Positions 9,107-18,321 of a DNA stretch of 64,000 nucleotides are shown piece by piece. A program made the position numbers and the translations under genes. Below the pieces are notes generated by a model. That model ran no database searches. It saw nothing but the letters and a program-made list of their open reading frames with translations, and was not told the DNA's origin. The DNA is taken from positions 39,132-103,131 of the forward strand of contig NZ_JNXI01000024.1 of NCBI RefSeq assembly GCF_000717055.1, written 5' to 3'. The DNA is from Streptomyces iakyrus. Lineage in GTDB: Bacteria; Actinomycetota; Actinomycetes; Streptomycetales; Streptomycetaceae. Every line of letters starts with the position of its first letter. Positions within the stretch are counted from its first letter, which is position 1.

Positions 9107-9322
9107 ATGGCACCGACTCCGACACCTTCCGCTGAACCCGACGACCGCCCGGACACCTATGTCGGCCTGGAGGCCGGCCGGGCCGAACGCCTCGCGCGGG
9201 AGCGCGGCTGGCCGACGGTGCGCTCGCTGCCGCCGGGCGCGATCATCACGATGGAGTACCGCGTGGGCCGGCTGAACTTCGAGGTCAAGGGCGGCCGCGT
9301 CGCGCGGGCCTGGAAGGGCTGA
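9107..9322 (+). CDS. Peptidase inhibitor I78 family protein
   Basis: 71 residues. The second half fits the I78 (Inhibitor_I78) pattern seen in small bacterial serine-protease inhibitors: an alpha helix, then P-P-G-A-I-I-T-M-E-Y-R-V-G-R-L-N-F-E-V-K with the conserved R-x-x-R-L-N. No signal peptide is visible, so it probably acts in the cytoplasm or is exported by another route. Two streptogrisins and a subtilase occur elsewhere in the window, but no operon link ties it to them. A strong terminator follows directly. Confidence 0.8.
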   Translation: MAPTPTPSAEPDDRPDTYVGLEAGRAERLARERGWPTVRSLPPGAIITMEYRVGRLNFEVKGGRVARAWKG

Positions 9323-9329
9323 GACCCGG

Positions 9330-9366
9330 CGAAGGCCCCGGTTCCGCTCCGGAACCGGGGCCTTCG
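9330..9366. terminator. Bidirectional hairpin terminator
   Basis: Perfect 17-bp stem (9330-9346 with 9350-9366) and a 3-base loop, placed between the convergent ends of the I78 gene and the PAP2 gene. Confidence 0.85.
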
Positions 9367-9397
9367 CGCTGCCGGAAGGGGTGCGCACCTGCCGTGG

Positions 9398-10381
9398 TCA
9401 GCCGCCTGTCAGCGGACGGGCCGACGAGGCCGAACCGCGTGGGTGACGCTCCGGATGCTGAGGGCGGCGGCTGCCGGCGGGGGTGATCGGGCTGCGCTCC
9501 GAGCGGGCCGTGTGCGGGCCCGGCGCCAGGTAGGCCGGGGCCCGGGACGCGCAGGCCGCCACGTCCTCCCGGTCGGCGGGCAGGGGCGTGAGCACGACGG
9601 GAGCACCGGCCGGGGTGCGGCGACCGCGGGCCCGCAGGCGGTCGCGCAGGTCGAAGATCGCGGCCTCGGCACGGGCGATCAGCGGCTCGAACCACGGCAG
9701 CCCGAGCATGATCAGCAGACCCGCGGTCCAGCCGAGGAGCACATCGCTCAGCCAGTGCGTACCGAGGTAGACCGTGGCCATTCCGACGCCGAGCGAGGTC
9801 ACCGCGGACACGGCGGACAGCCAGCGCTGCGCTCTCGCGGAGGACGCCAGGTAGGCCAGGATTCCCCAGGTCACCACGGCGTTGGCGGTGTGACCGCTCG
9901 GAAATATATCGCCGCCGCGCCACATCTCGTTCGAGCCGATCACGGTCGCGTAGTGCGGCCCCAGGCGGCCCATGCCGTACTTGGCGGCGCCGACCGTGAT
10001 GTTCAGCAGCAGCAGGGAGACGCCGAGCGCGAGCAGCGGCCGCAAGGTGTGCTGCCGCCAGGAACGCCAGCCCAGCCAGGCCGCCACCATCACGGCGGTC
10101 GGGCCGCGCTGGCCGAGGACCACGTAGTAGTCGACGAACCAGTGGATCTCCGACCACTGCTGGTACGGGCGGAAGAACATGACCTGCCAGTCGAGCCGGA
10201 CCAGCCAGGACGTGATCACCACGGCCCACACGATCGCGCCGTAGAAGGCCAGGGTTCCCGCGAAGAGCACGATGCGGTGCCTGCTCATCTTCGGCACATC
10301 GATGTGGGCCGGTCGTTCCGGCTCACGGTCCAGCCGGGCGAACACCCGGTCCAGACGGGTGAGCTTCGGTTCGGTACGCAC
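9398..10381 (-). CDS. PAP2-family membrane phosphatase
   Basis: 327 residues from the chosen GTG 10381; the frame stays open to 10426 but the extra residues lie in probable promoter sequence. Six membrane segments surround the phosphatase signature: K-Y-G-M-G-R-L-G-P (motif 1, spaced K-x4-R), P-S-G-H-T (motif 2) and Y-L-G-T-H-W-L-S-D-V (motif 3, catalytic His). Such enzymes dephosphorylate lipid phosphates such as undecaprenyl pyrophosphate, phosphatidic acid or decaprenylphosphoryl sugars at the outer face. The C-terminal 60 residues are basic and proline-rich, probably cytoplasmic and disordered. The substrate is not decidable from sequence. Confidence 0.87.
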   Translation of the reverse strand: MRTEPKLTRLDRVFARLDREPERPAHIDVPKMSRHRIVLFAGTLAFYGAIVWAVVITSWLVRLDWQVMFFRPYQQWSEIHWFVDYYVVLGQRGPTAVMVAAWLGWRSWRQHTLRPLLALGVSLLLLNITVGAAKYGMGRLGPHYATVIGSNEMWRGGDIFPSGHTANAVVTWGILAYLASSARAQRWLSAVSAVTSLGVGMATVYLGTHWLSDVLLGWTAGLLIMLGLPWFEPLIARAEAAIFDLRDRLRARGRRTPAGAPVVLTPLPADREDVAACASRAPAYLAPGPHTARSERSPITPAGSRRPQHPERHPRGSASSARPLTGG

Positions 10382-10429
10382 CCAATCGACGTTACAGCGA
10401 GTGAGCTCTGATCCCGGGCGAATCAACGG

Positions 10430-10600
10430 CTTTGTGATGACGATGTGATGTGGGATTCCTCTCAGGAGGGGGTTTATTTCCAGCGAATCTGCAATCGTCG
10501 GCCGCTGCGGCCTTCAATTCCTTTGATCATTCCGGATGCGGGTTTTATTGCGCTTTTGAATTCGTTCACCGGGGCATGGTGCGGAATTCCCCCTGCGCTC
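10430..10600. other. AT-rich intergenic patch upstream of the PAP2 gene
   Basis: Runs such as GGTTTATTTCC, TTCAATTCCTTTGATC and GGGTTTTATTGCGCTTTTG make this stretch clearly richer in A+T than its surroundings. No reading frame here has Streptomyces codon use. It probably holds the PAP2 promoter and the end of the mannosyltransferase transcript, and may bind a nucleoid or AT-hook protein. Confidence 0.45.
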
Positions 10601-10608
10601 ACAGCGGG

Positions 10609-11796
10609 TCAGGGCGGACCGGAGCCGTTCAGCCAGAACGCCCCGTACACCGCCGAGGCCACCGCGACGGCCCCCACAATGGTCGCTGACCTGCGCAGAC
10701 GTGCCTTGGCCAGGGTCAGCGCGAGCGGCAGCAGCAGCGGGAAGGCGGGCAGCAGCAGGCGCGGTTTCGAGCCGAAGTAGCTCGACGCGCACAGGGCGAG
10801 CGCGGTCACGACCCCGCTGTAGACCAGCAGCGGCAGCGGCTGGCGCTGACGTACTCCGGTCACGTACAGCCAGACGACTGACGCGACCCCGGCGATGAGC
10901 CCCACACCGGCCAGAGCCGCCGGGAACGACGTGAACTTCTCGGCGACGAACCGGGCGAAGGCCCAGCCGCCGTCGAAGCCGTTGCGCCATCCGGCCTGGA
11001 CGTCCAGGTAGCCCAGCGGGCCCTTGCCGGTGCGGTGGCCGACCCAGAGCACGTAGCCGGCGGTGCCGAGAGGGGCCAGGGCCATGCCGAGGACGCGCCG
11101 GACGCGGGTCGCGGGCTCGGCCGTGACGTGCGGGGCGTCCTGCCCGGGCGCACTCCGGTCCCGTACGAAGGAGGCCACCGCCGCCACCCACACGGCCGCC
11201 ACCACGGCCAGCCCCACCGGGCGGGTCAGCCCGGCGAACAGGGCCAGGGCGCCGGCCGCCACCCAGCGGCCGGTCAGCACCGCGTACAGCGCCCAGGCTG
11301 CGAGCGCCGTGAAGAGGGATTCGCTGTACGCCATCGACTGCACGATCCCGACCGGAAGAACCGCCCACAGCAGCACCGCGCACACCCCGGCCCGGCGGCC
11401 GTACACATGGTCCGCCACCGCGAAGATCCCCCAGGCCGCGGCGAGCGAGGCGACCAGGCTGACGAGGAACCCCCCGTCCGCGTACGACAGCGGCGACACC
11501 GCCGCCACCAGCCGCTCCAGCCACGGCAGCAGTGGGAAGAACGCCAGGTTCGAGTGCACGTCCCCGTTCGCCAGCCGCACCTCGTAGCCGTAGCCGAGCT
11601 CGGCGACCCTGACGTACCAGAGCGCGTCCCAGCGGGCGGTCAGCAGCGTGTACGCGCTCTTGTCCCGCGTCGCGCTCCACAGGAACAGGGCGAGCAGGCC
11701 CAGGGCACGGACGGCCGCGTACCCGGCGAGCGCCGGAGCCGCCCGGCGCAGCGCCCCGGCGCGGGGCGGGGCCGCGCGCGTCTCAAGATCGGTCAC
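10609..11796 (-). CDS. PIG-V-like integral membrane mannosyltransferase
   Basis: 395 residues from GTG 11796; the longer open frame upstream is not protein-like. About ten hydrophobic segments with a first-loop region carrying R-W-D-A-L-W-Y, which resembles the R-W-D-x-x-x-Y motif of the PIG-V and related GT-C mannosyltransferases that use polyprenyl-phosphate mannose. A further M-A-Y-S-E-S-L-F motif follows TM4. In Streptomyces these enzymes probably modify lipids or secreted glycoproteins with mannose. It is monocistronic and divergent from the efflux pump gene. Confidence 0.78.
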   Translation of the reverse strand: MTDLETRAAPPRAGALRRAAPALAGYAAVRALGLLALFLWSATRDKSAYTLLTARWDALWYVRVAELGYGYEVRLANGDVHSNLAFFPLLPWLERLVAAVSPLSYADGGFLVSLVASLAAAWGIFAVADHVYGRRAGVCAVLLWAVLPVGIVQSMAYSESLFTALAAWALYAVLTGRWVAAGALALFAGLTRPVGLAVVAAVWVAAVASFVRDRSAPGQDAPHVTAEPATRVRRVLGMALAPLGTAGYVLWVGHRTGKGPLGYLDVQAGWRNGFDGGWAFARFVAEKFTSFPAALAGVGLIAGVASVVWLYVTGVRQRQPLPLLVYSGVVTALALCASSYFGSKPRLLLPAFPLLLPLALTLAKARLRRSATIVGAVAVASAVYGAFWLNGSGPP

Positions 11797-12059
11797 GGGC
11801 CCGATTATCGACCCGGGCCGGAACCGTCCGGCCTGCCGGGGCGTGAACCACGAAAGAGAGAGTGGCGTACACCACATCCATCCGCAGGAGGTGTGAGAGG
11901 TCCGCCACTGGTCTCCGTCAGGGACTCGCGTACTCTGACGTGTCACTCGCTTTTCGTTTGCGCGGGCCGGAGACCACCGCTCCTCTCCGGCCGAGTCGCG
12001 GGGGCGTCCCCCACCCCGTGAGCCCGCCGATCGCGAGGGAACATCTGGGAGGTACGTAC

Positions 12060-13664
12060 ATGTCCGGGACGACCACGGCCGCCGCTGCGCTGCGCCGTAG
12101 GGCGGCCGGGGCCGGTGCCAACCGCTGGGTGGTTCTCGTCGTCCTCTGCGTCAGCCTGCTGCTGGTCGCCGTCGACGCCACCGTGCTGCACGTGGCGGTC
12201 CCCGCCGTCACCGAGGACCTGAAGCCCGGCGGGATGGAGCTGCTCTGGATCGTCGACGTCTACCCACTGGTCTGCGCCTCGCTGCTGATCCTGTTCGGCA
12301 CGCTGGGCGACCGCGCCGGCCGCCGGAGAGTGCTGCTCCTCGGCTACACGCTGTTCGGCGTCGCCTCCGGCCTCGCGGCCCTGGCCGACAGTGCTCAGCT
12401 ACTGATCGTGGCGCGGGCGCTGCTCGGCGTGGGCGGCGCGATGATCATGCCCGCGACCCTGTCCATCCTGCGGCAGGTCTTCCCGGACCGGCGCGAGCGG
12501 GCGCTCGCGATCGGCATCTGGAGCGCCGTGGCCGCGGTGGGCGCGGCGGTCGGTCCGCTGCTCGGCGGCTTCCTGCTGGAGCACTTCTGGTGGGGCTCGG
12601 TGTTCCTCGTCAACATTCCGTTGATGCTGGTCAGCCTCCCGGTGGGACGGCTGCTGCTGCCCGAGTCGAAGGGGGACGGCAAGGGCCCCTGGGACGTGGT
12701 CGGTGCGCTGATGGCGGCGGCCGGGCTGTTCGGTCTCGTGCTGGGCGTGAAGCGGCTCGGCAGCGGGGAGTCTCTCGGCAGCCTGCTCACCGTGCCGTCG
12801 CTGGTGGTGGGCGCCGTGCTGCTGGTCGCCTTCGTGCGGCGGCAGCGGCGGCGGGCGTATCCGCTGGTGGACCTGAAGATGTTCGCGCGCCCCGCGTTCA
12901 GTACGTCCGTCGGCTGCATCGTGCTGGCGATGCTCGCGCTGGTCGGGCTGGAACTGATCGCGGCGCAGTACCTCCAGTTGGTGCTCGGGCTGTCGCCGCT
13001 GGAGACGGGGCTGCGGCTGCTGCCGCTGACGTTCGCGGCCATGGCGGCCGGGCTGGCCGGGGCGCGGATGCTGCGGCGGTTCGGGCCGCGGCGGATGGTG
13101 TGCGCCGGGTTCTGCCTCACGGCGTTCGCGGTGGTGCTGCTGACGGCGCTGGGCCGGACGGACGACTGTGCGCTGATGCTGAGCGGGTTCGTGCTGCTCG
13201 GCTTCGGGCTGGAGACGACGCTGTTCGGGGCGTACGAGTCGATGCTGAGCGAGGCGCCGCAGGAGCAGGCCGGTGGGGCGGCGGCGATCGGGGAGACGTC
13301 GTACCAGCTCGGGGCGGGCATCGGGATCGCGCTGCTCGGCACGGTGATGAACGCGGCGTACGCGCCCGGGCTGTCGGGCGTGCCCGGGGTTCCGGCGTCG
13401 GCGTCCTCTTCCGCCGGACATTCGCTGGGGGAGGCGTACGAGGTCGCCGCGCAGCTGGGCGGGTCGGCCGGTGCCGCTCTCCGGAGTGCGGCCCGGGACG
13501 CGTTCGTGCACGGGCTGCACGTCACGTTGCTGGTGAGTGCGGGGTTGTTGCTGCTGGGGGCCGTGATGGCGTTGCGGTTGCCGCGGGTCATGCAGTGTGA
13601 GTCCTCGGAGCCGGTGGACCTGCCCGCTCCCAGGGACGCTGCGGAGTCCCGCGTCTCGGTGTGA
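12060..13664 (+). CDS. MFS drug efflux transporter, DHA2 family (14 TM)
   Basis: 534 residues from ATG 12060, which has the ribosome binding site GGGAGG 8 bp upstream; the open frame continues upstream without protein-like sequence. Features: motif D1/TM1 V-D-A-T-V-L-H-V-A-V-P, motif A (G-D-R-A-G-R-R-R), motif C region (G-P-L-L-G-G-F-L-L) and fourteen membrane segments, as in the EmrB/QacA/SmvA family of proton-coupled multidrug exporters. It acts in the plasma membrane. No regulator is adjacent; the 260-bp leader upstream may carry control signals. Confidence 0.88.
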   Translation: MSGTTTAAAALRRRAAGAGANRWVVLVVLCVSLLLVAVDATVLHVAVPAVTEDLKPGGMELLWIVDVYPLVCASLLILFGTLGDRAGRRRVLLLGYTLFGVASGLAALADSAQLLIVARALLGVGGAMIMPATLSILRQVFPDRRERALAIGIWSAVAAVGAAVGPLLGGFLLEHFWWGSVFLVNIPLMLVSLPVGRLLLPESKGDGKGPWDVVGALMAAAGLFGLVLGVKRLGSGESLGSLLTVPSLVVGAVLLVAFVRRQRRRAYPLVDLKMFARPAFSTSVGCIVLAMLALVGLELIAAQYLQLVLGLSPLETGLRLLPLTFAAMAAGLAGARMLRRFGPRRMVCAGFCLTAFAVVLLTALGRTDDCALMLSGFVLLGFGLETTLFGAYESMLSEAPQEQAGGAAAIGETSYQLGAGIGIALLGTVMNAAYAPGLSGVPGVPASASSSAGHSLGEAYEVAAQLGGSAGAALRSAARDAFVHGLHVTLLVSAGLLLLGAVMALRLPRVMQCESSEPVDLPAPRDAAESRVSV

Positions 13665-13804
13665 CACCCCTTCGCCCACCCACGCACGGCCCGTAGCTGT
13701 CGGATGAGGGGCGAGGGTCGCCCGTGGGGGTGGTTGGCCGTTGGCGGCTTGCCTGTATCGGGGCTGTGGGTGGTGCTTGGGCGGGCCCAGGCCGTAGCGT
13801 CTGG

Positions 13805-13835
13805 CTAGCGGTGCTAGTTAAAGAGCTTCGGAGGG
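13805..13835 (+). promoter_or_regulatory. Inverted repeat and ribosome binding site before the GcdH-like gene
   Basis: CTAGC-GGT-GCTAG (13805-13817) lies about 27 bp before the ATG, followed by GGAGGG (13830-13835), which fixes the start at 13844. The repeat could be an operator, but no regulator gene is near. Confidence 0.4.
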
Positions 13836-13843
13836 TGTCGATC

Positions 13844-15034
13844 ATGTCCGGTTCATCCAAGCTGCCTCCTTTCGATCCCGCCGATCCCCTCGGCCTGGAC
13901 GACCTCCTGGAGCCGGAGGACCTCGGGATCAGGGACACCGTGCGGGCCTGGGCCGCGGACCGGGTGCTGCCCCATGTCGCCGAGTGGTACGAGAAGGGGG
14001 AGCTGCCGGGGATCCGGGAGCTGGCCAGGGAGCTCGGCGGCATCGGCGCCCTCGGCATGTCGCTCGACGGGTACGGGTGTGCCGGTGCGTCCGCCGTGCA
14101 GTACGGGCTCGCCTGCCTGGAGCTGGAGGCCGCCGACTCCGGCATCCGTTCCCTCGTCTCCGTGCAGGGCTCCCTCGCCATGTACGCCATCCACCGCTTC
14201 GGCAGCGAGGAGCAGAAGCAGCAGTGGCTGCCGCGGATGGCCGCCGGTGAGGTGATCGGCTGCTTCGGGCTCACCGAGCCCGACCACGGCTCCGACCCCG
14301 CCTCCCTGCGCACGTACGCCAAGCGGGACGGCTCCGACTGGATCCTCAACGGCCGCAAGATGTGGATCACCAACGGGTCGGTCGCCGGTGTCGCCGTCGT
14401 CTGGGCGCAGACCGAGGACGGAATGCGCGGCTTCGTGGTGCCCACCGACAGCGGCGGGTTCTCCGCTCCCGAGATCAAGCACAAGTGGTCCCTCAGGGCC
14501 TCGGTCACCAGCGAGCTCGTGCTCGACGACGTGCGGCTGCCCGCCGACGCCGTCCTCCCGGAGGGCACCGGCCTGCGCGGGCCCCTCAGCTGTCTGTCGC
14601 ACGCCCGGTACGGAATCGTCTGGGGCGCCATGGGCGCGGCCCGCAGCAGTTTCGAGGCCGCCGTCGAATACGCGAAGTCACGGGAGCAGTTCGGGCGGCC
14701 CATCGGCGGCTTCCAGCTCACCCAGGCCAAACTCGCCGACATGGCGGTCGAGCTGCACAAGGGAATTCTGCTCGCCCATCACCTGGGGCGGCGTATGGAC
14801 GCCGGCCGCCTGCGCCCCGAGCAGGTCAGCTTCGGCAAGCTCAACAACGTCCGGGAAGCGATCGAGATCTGCCGCACGGCCCGGACGATTCTCGGCGCCA
14901 ACGGGATCTCGCTCGAATACCCCGTGATGCGGCACGCCACCAACCTCGAGTCGGTGCTCACCTACGAAGGCACCGTCGAGATGCACCAGCTCGTGCTGGG
15001 CAAGGCGCTCACCGGACTCGATGCCTTCCGGTAG
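13844..15034 (+). CDS. Acyl-CoA dehydrogenase, glutaryl-CoA dehydrogenase type
   Basis: 396 residues. FAD-dependent oxidation of an acyl-CoA; the details point to the glutaryl-CoA subgroup, which both oxidises and decarboxylates to crotonyl-CoA in lysine and tryptophan breakdown. Seen: S-V-Q-G-S-L near 105, G-C-F-G-L-T-E-P-D-H-G-S-D-P (FAD/acyl-CoA binding), W-I-T-N-G, R-x-Q-F-G-R-P-I-G, and the catalytic glutamate in L-T-Y-E-G-T followed by H-Q-L-V-L-G-K-A-L-T-G, which closely parallels the human enzyme ending. Monocistronic with a shared terminator against sflA. Another short-chain acyl-CoA substrate cannot be excluded. Confidence 0.85.
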   Translation: MSGSSKLPPFDPADPLGLDDLLEPEDLGIRDTVRAWAADRVLPHVAEWYEKGELPGIRELARELGGIGALGMSLDGYGCAGASAVQYGLACLELEAADSGIRSLVSVQGSLAMYAIHRFGSEEQKQQWLPRMAAGEVIGCFGLTEPDHGSDPASLRTYAKRDGSDWILNGRKMWITNGSVAGVAVVWAQTEDGMRGFVVPTDSGGFSAPEIKHKWSLRASVTSELVLDDVRLPADAVLPEGTGLRGPLSCLSHARYGIVWGAMGAARSSFEAAVEYAKSREQFGRPIGGFQLTQAKLADMAVELHKGILLAHHLGRRMDAGRLRPEQVSFGKLNNVREAIEICRTARTILGANGISLEYPVMRHATNLESVLTYEGTVEMHQLVLGKALTGLDAFR

Positions 15035-15058
15035 GCCGGTCCGGTAACCCTGCGCGGG

Positions 15059-15083
15059 GGCAGGGCCGGTGAGCGGCCCTGCC
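15059..15083. terminator. Bidirectional hairpin terminator
   Basis: Ten-base stem (15059-15068 with 15074-15083) and 5-base loop between the convergent ends of the acyl-CoA dehydrogenase and sflA genes. Confidence 0.75.
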
Positions 15084-15524
15084 TCAGCTCTGGTTGAAGA
15101 ACCCGTCCGTCCGGTGCCCGGCCGGGTCGCCGTTGACGATCTCCGTGTTGGCGGGGGTCAGCAGGAACACGCGGGTCGACACTCTTTCGATCGAACCGCG
15201 CAGGCCGAAGATCAGCCCGGCCGCGAAGTCGACCACGCGCTTGGCGTCGGACGCCTCCATGGCCGTGAGGTTCATGATGACCGGCACGCCCTCGCGGAAC
15301 AGCTCGCCGATGGCGCGCGCGTCCCGGAAGCTGTCCGGGGTCACCGTGCCGATGCGGCGGCCCTTCTCCTCGGCGACGTCCGAGGCCACCTTGACACGCG
15401 GATCGGTGACCCAGGCCTCCCCGGGCTCGTTCCCGTCGGAGTAGTCGTCGTCGTCGTAGTAACGCTCGTCTTCGTTGTCGTCGACGAGGCCAAGCCAGGC
15501 ACTTGCCTTGCGTACCGATCCCAT
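15084..15524 (-). CDS. sflA: SepF-like protein SflA
   Basis: 146 residues. The C-terminal 85 residues are a SepF/DUF552 domain ([16 protein letters not shown], then [21 protein letters not shown], then V-F-L-L-T-P). An acidic linker ([14 protein letters not shown]) joins it to a short amphipathic N-terminus typical of membrane-tethering SepF proteins. Streptomyces have SepF in the division cluster plus two SepF-like proteins; from memory the S. coelicolor gene at this locus is SflA, which helps restrain ectopic FtsZ assembly in hyphae. The gene is isolated from dcw genes, which fits SflA rather than SepF. Confidence 0.85.
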   Translation of the reverse strand: MGSVRKASAWLGLVDDNEDERYYDDDDYSDGNEPGEAWVTDPRVKVASDVAEEKGRRIGTVTPDSFRDARAIGELFREGVPVIMNLTAMEASDAKRVVDFAAGLIFGLRGSIERVSTRVFLLTPANTEIVNGDPAGHRTDGFFNQS

Positions 15525-15675
15525 GGACGCCTCCTCTCACAGCGGTCTTTCTGCTTTCCGCATCCCTATGGTCGTCCATGATGCGGATGGCGCGCCAAGT
15601 GGATAGACGCCGCACGGGGGGTTTGTGACGGTACTGGTGCACAGCGAATCCGTCGAGAGTCCGTGTGTCCCAAGG

Positions 15676-15755
15676 GCCGTTTCCCAAACGGCTGCTGACT
15701 GTGAGTGAAATATGATTCTTCTCGGCGTACGGGTGACACCGGGGCGTACGGGTGA
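15676..15755. promoter_or_regulatory. Palindrome and direct repeat in the sflA/DUF5685 intergenic region
   Basis: GCCGTTT-CCC-AAACGGC (15676-15692) is a perfect inverted repeat between the divergent genes. Downstream, GGCGTACGGGTGA occurs twice (15724-15736 and 15743-15755), 19 bp apart. Either could bind a regulator; the role is unknown. Confidence 0.4.
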
Positions 15756-15813
15756 ATGCCGCAGCCGATACGATGCCGCAGCTCAACGTCGTCACACACC
15801 TCGGGGGAGCGTC

Positions 15814-17085
15814 GTGTTCGGAATCGTCAGGCCCTGTAGACACCGGCTCGGGGAGAAGCTCGCCAGCCAGTGGATGGCGCATTTGTGCGGGCTCTGCCTC
15901 GCTCTAAGGGGTGACCACGGGCAGTTCGCCCGAATAGTCACGAATTATGACGGGCTGCTTGTCTCGGTTTTGACGGAGGCTCAGTCGGAGAGCGACGGGA
16001 CCGGCCGGCGTACGGCCGGACCGTGCCCGCTGCGCGGCATGCGCACCGCCTCCGTCGCGCACGGCGAGGGGGCCCGGCTCGCGGCGGCCGTTTCTCTCGT
16101 GCTGGCCTCGGCGAAGGTCCGCGACCACGTCACGGACGGTGACGGGTTGTTGGCCCGCAGGCCGGTGGCGCGTGCGGCGCGCCGGGTCGCCGCGAGCTGG
16201 GACACGGCGGGCGCCCGGACCGGCACGGCTGTGGGATTCGACACCGCGCTCCTGGTCGACGCCGTGGACCGGCAGGCCGGGATCGAGGCGCTGGCCGGCC
16301 CCGGGACGCCGCTCCTGACCGTCACCGAACCGACCGAGACCGCGACCGCCGCGGCCTTCGCGCACACCGCTGTACTCGCGGGCCGGCCGCGCAACGCCGT
16401 GCCCCTCGCCGAGGCCGGACGGCTCTTCGGGCGCCTCGCGCACCTGCTGGACGCCGTGGAGGACCTGCACGCTGACGCCGCGTCAGGTGCCTGGAACCCG
16501 ATCGTCGCGACCGGCACCTCCCTGGCGGAGGTCCGGCGGCTGGCCGACGACGCGGCGCACGGCGTGCGGCTGGCGCTGCGCGACGCCGAGTTCACCGACG
16601 CCCGGCTCGTCCATCTGCTGCTCGTGCACGAACTGCGGCGCTCGGTGGACCGGGCGTTCGGCACGGTTCCGGTGTGCGCCTCCCACCAGGGCGGCGGGCC
16701 CTACGGACAGCAGGGGCCCCACGGGCAGCCGCCGCAGGGGCCCTACGGACAGCCGCCGCAGGGGTCCTACGGCTCCCCGCACCACCCGTACGCGGGCGGT
16801 GGCGGGAATCCGTACGCCGGCGGGGGAGGTGCCTACGGCGGTGGCGGGTTCGGAGGTGACGGATTCGGGGGTGGCGGGTTCGGCGGTGGCGCGCCGGTGC
16901 CCCAGCCGCCGCCCCGACGGCGTGGGTTCTGGGCCGGCTGCGGGATGTTCTGGCTCCTGTGCTGCACCTGCAAGCTGTGCTGCGCCAAGGAGTACGAGGG
17001 ACCGTGGTCCCGTAAGAAGCGCGAGGGCGTCTGCCGGGACTGTGACTGCGACGGGTGCGATTGCTGCTGCCCCTGCGACGGCTGA
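15814..17085 (+). CDS. DUF5685 family protein with cysteine-rich tail
   Basis: 423 residues from GTG 15814, which has GGGGGAG a few bases upstream. Residues 1-285 form the DUF5685 region: F-G-I-V-R-P-C, then H-L-C-G-L-C near the start, and mostly alpha-helical sequence after. About 290-360 is a low-complexity Gly/Pro/Tyr/Gln segment with repeats like Q-G-P-Y-G-Q-P-P and Y-A-G-G-G-G. The last 50 residues hold a hydrophobic patch with [11 protein letters not shown] and end in a tail with eight cysteines among Asp and Gly. No signal peptide is seen. The function is unknown; Cys clusters at both ends suggest metal or Fe-S binding. Confidence 0.8.
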   Translation: MFGIVRPCRHRLGEKLASQWMAHLCGLCLALRGDHGQFARIVTNYDGLLVSVLTEAQSESDGTGRRTAGPCPLRGMRTASVAHGEGARLAAAVSLVLASAKVRDHVTDGDGLLARRPVARAARRVAASWDTAGARTGTAVGFDTALLVDAVDRQAGIEALAGPGTPLLTVTEPTETATAAAFAHTAVLAGRPRNAVPLAEAGRLFGRLAHLLDAVEDLHADAASGAWNPIVATGTSLAEVRRLADDAAHGVRLALRDAEFTDARLVHLLLVHELRRSVDRAFGTVPVCASHQGGGPYGQQGPHGQPPQGPYGQPPQGSYGSPHHPYAGGGGNPYAGGGGAYGGGGFGGDGFGGGGFGGGAPVPQPPPRRRGFWAGCGMFWLLCCTCKLCCAKEYEGPWSRKKREGVCRDCDCDGCDCCCPCDG

Positions 17086-17203
17086 ACCGACCCGGCCGGG
17101 CGGCTCGTAAAGATCGCTCAAAGGTTGAAGTCCGAAAGGCACTCTTGCGCCGACCGGCCGTTCGGCCGAATACTCCCCCTCAGCGCTTGTCAGGGGCACG
17201 GCG

Positions 17204-17220
17204 TGTTCGGAATCCGAACA
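17204..17220. promoter_or_regulatory. Perfect palindrome upstream of the first streptogrisin gene
   Basis: TGTTCGGA-A-TCCGAACA, eight-base arms around one central base, 75-91 bp before the GTG start of the protease gene. It has the form of a dimeric repressor site; the regulator is not identifiable from the window. Confidence 0.45.
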
Positions 17221-17294
17221 GCCGGTCCAGGGCTGCGCCTCACGGGCCCGAAACCCCACGAGGGCCCCCTACTTCCTTTGTGGAGGAACGAAAA

Positions 17295-18200
17295 GTGAGG
17301 ATCAAGCGCACCACCCCCCGCAGTGGCATTTCGAGACGGACCCGGCTGATCGCCGTTTCCACCGGCCTCGTTGCCGCCGCAGCGATCGCGATCCCCAGCG
17401 CGAACGCATCCGACACCCCCACCACCTTCAGCGCCGCCGAGCTCAAGAGCGCCAGCGGCTCGCTGCTGAAGGCCGACATCCCGGGCACCGCCTGGGCCGT
17501 CGACAGCAAGACCAACCGCGTACTGCTGACCGTGGACAGCACGGTCACCCAAGCCGAGATAGCGAAGATCAAGCAGCAGGCCGGCGGCAACGCCGACGCG
17601 CTCACGATCAAGCGCACCCCCGGCAAGTTCAACAAGCTCATCCAGGGCGGCGACGCCATCTATGCGAGTAGCTGGCGCTGCTCCCTCGGCTTCAACGTCC
17701 GTGCCAGCAACGGCACCGAGTACTTCCTGACCGCCGGTCACTGCACCGACGGCGCGGGCACCTGGTACTCCAACTCCGGCCGCACCACGGTCATCGGCTC
17801 GACCGCCGGCTCCAGCTTCCCGGGCAACGACTACGGCCTCGTGCGCTACAGCGGGTCCGTCAGCCGTCCCGGCACCGCCAACGGCGTGGACATCACGCGT
17901 GCGGCCACCCCGAGCGTGGGCACCACCGTCATCCGCGACGGCTCCACGACCGGTACGCACAGCGGCCGGGTCACCGCCCTCAACGCCACCGTCAACTATG
18001 GCGGCGGCGACATCGTCTCCGGCCTCATCCAGACCACCGTCTGCGCCGAGCCCGGTGACTCCGGCGGTTCGCTCTACGGCAGCAACGGTGTCGCCTACGG
18101 CCTGACCTCCGGCGGCAGCGGCAACTGCTCCTCCGGCGGCACGACGTTCTTCCAGCCCGTCACGGAGGCCCTGAGCGCCTACGGCGTCAGCGTCTACTAG
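17295..18200 (+). CDS. Secreted chymotrypsin-like protease, streptogrisin A/B type
   Basis: 301 residues as a preproenzyme, the same size as streptogrisin A/B precursors. GTG 17295 follows TGGAGG. Signal peptide with R-R-T-R and a hydrophobic core ending A-N-A-S near residue 38; an alpha-lytic-protease-type propeptide ([11 protein letters not shown] to about residue 115); mature enzyme from I-Q-G-G-D-A-I. The triad is T-A-G-H-C (His), N-D-Y-G-L-V (Asp) and G-D-S-G-G (Ser), with two disulfide pairs (R-C-S..H-C-T and V-C-A..N-C-S). It degrades extracellular protein. A paralogue lies 2.3 kb downstream; a strong terminator follows. Confidence 0.95.
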   Translation: MRIKRTTPRSGISRRTRLIAVSTGLVAAAAIAIPSANASDTPTTFSAAELKSASGSLLKADIPGTAWAVDSKTNRVLLTVDSTVTQAEIAKIKQQAGGNADALTIKRTPGKFNKLIQGGDAIYASSWRCSLGFNVRASNGTEYFLTAGHCTDGAGTWYSNSGRTTVIGSTAGSSFPGNDYGLVRYSGSVSRPGTANGVDITRAATPSVGTTVIRDGSTTGTHSGRVTALNATVNYGGGDIVSGLIQTTVCAEPGDSGGSLYGSNGVAYGLTSGGSGNCSSGGTTFFQPVTEALSAYGVSVY

Positions 18201-18244
18201 GCCGGCCCGCACCACGGCACCAGCACCTCGCACCTCGACAGGTG

Positions 18245-18274
18245 GCCCCCGTACGCGACCCTGCGTACGGGGGC
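18245..18274 (+). terminator. Hairpin terminator after the first streptogrisin
   Basis: Twelve-base stem with a 6-base loop; GCCCCCGTACGC pairs with GCGTACGGGGGC. Ends transcription before the next gene. Confidence 0.8.
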
Positions 18275-18321
18275 TCGCTAGTGTCTGCTGTCGGTGATCA
18301 CATGGGGGAGGGATCCGCGCG

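Noticed and set aside
10445..10780. Plus-strand frame in the AT-rich patch, considered as a small gene
   Set aside because: No ribosome site, odd codon use, and overlap with the mannosyltransferase; product has no features.
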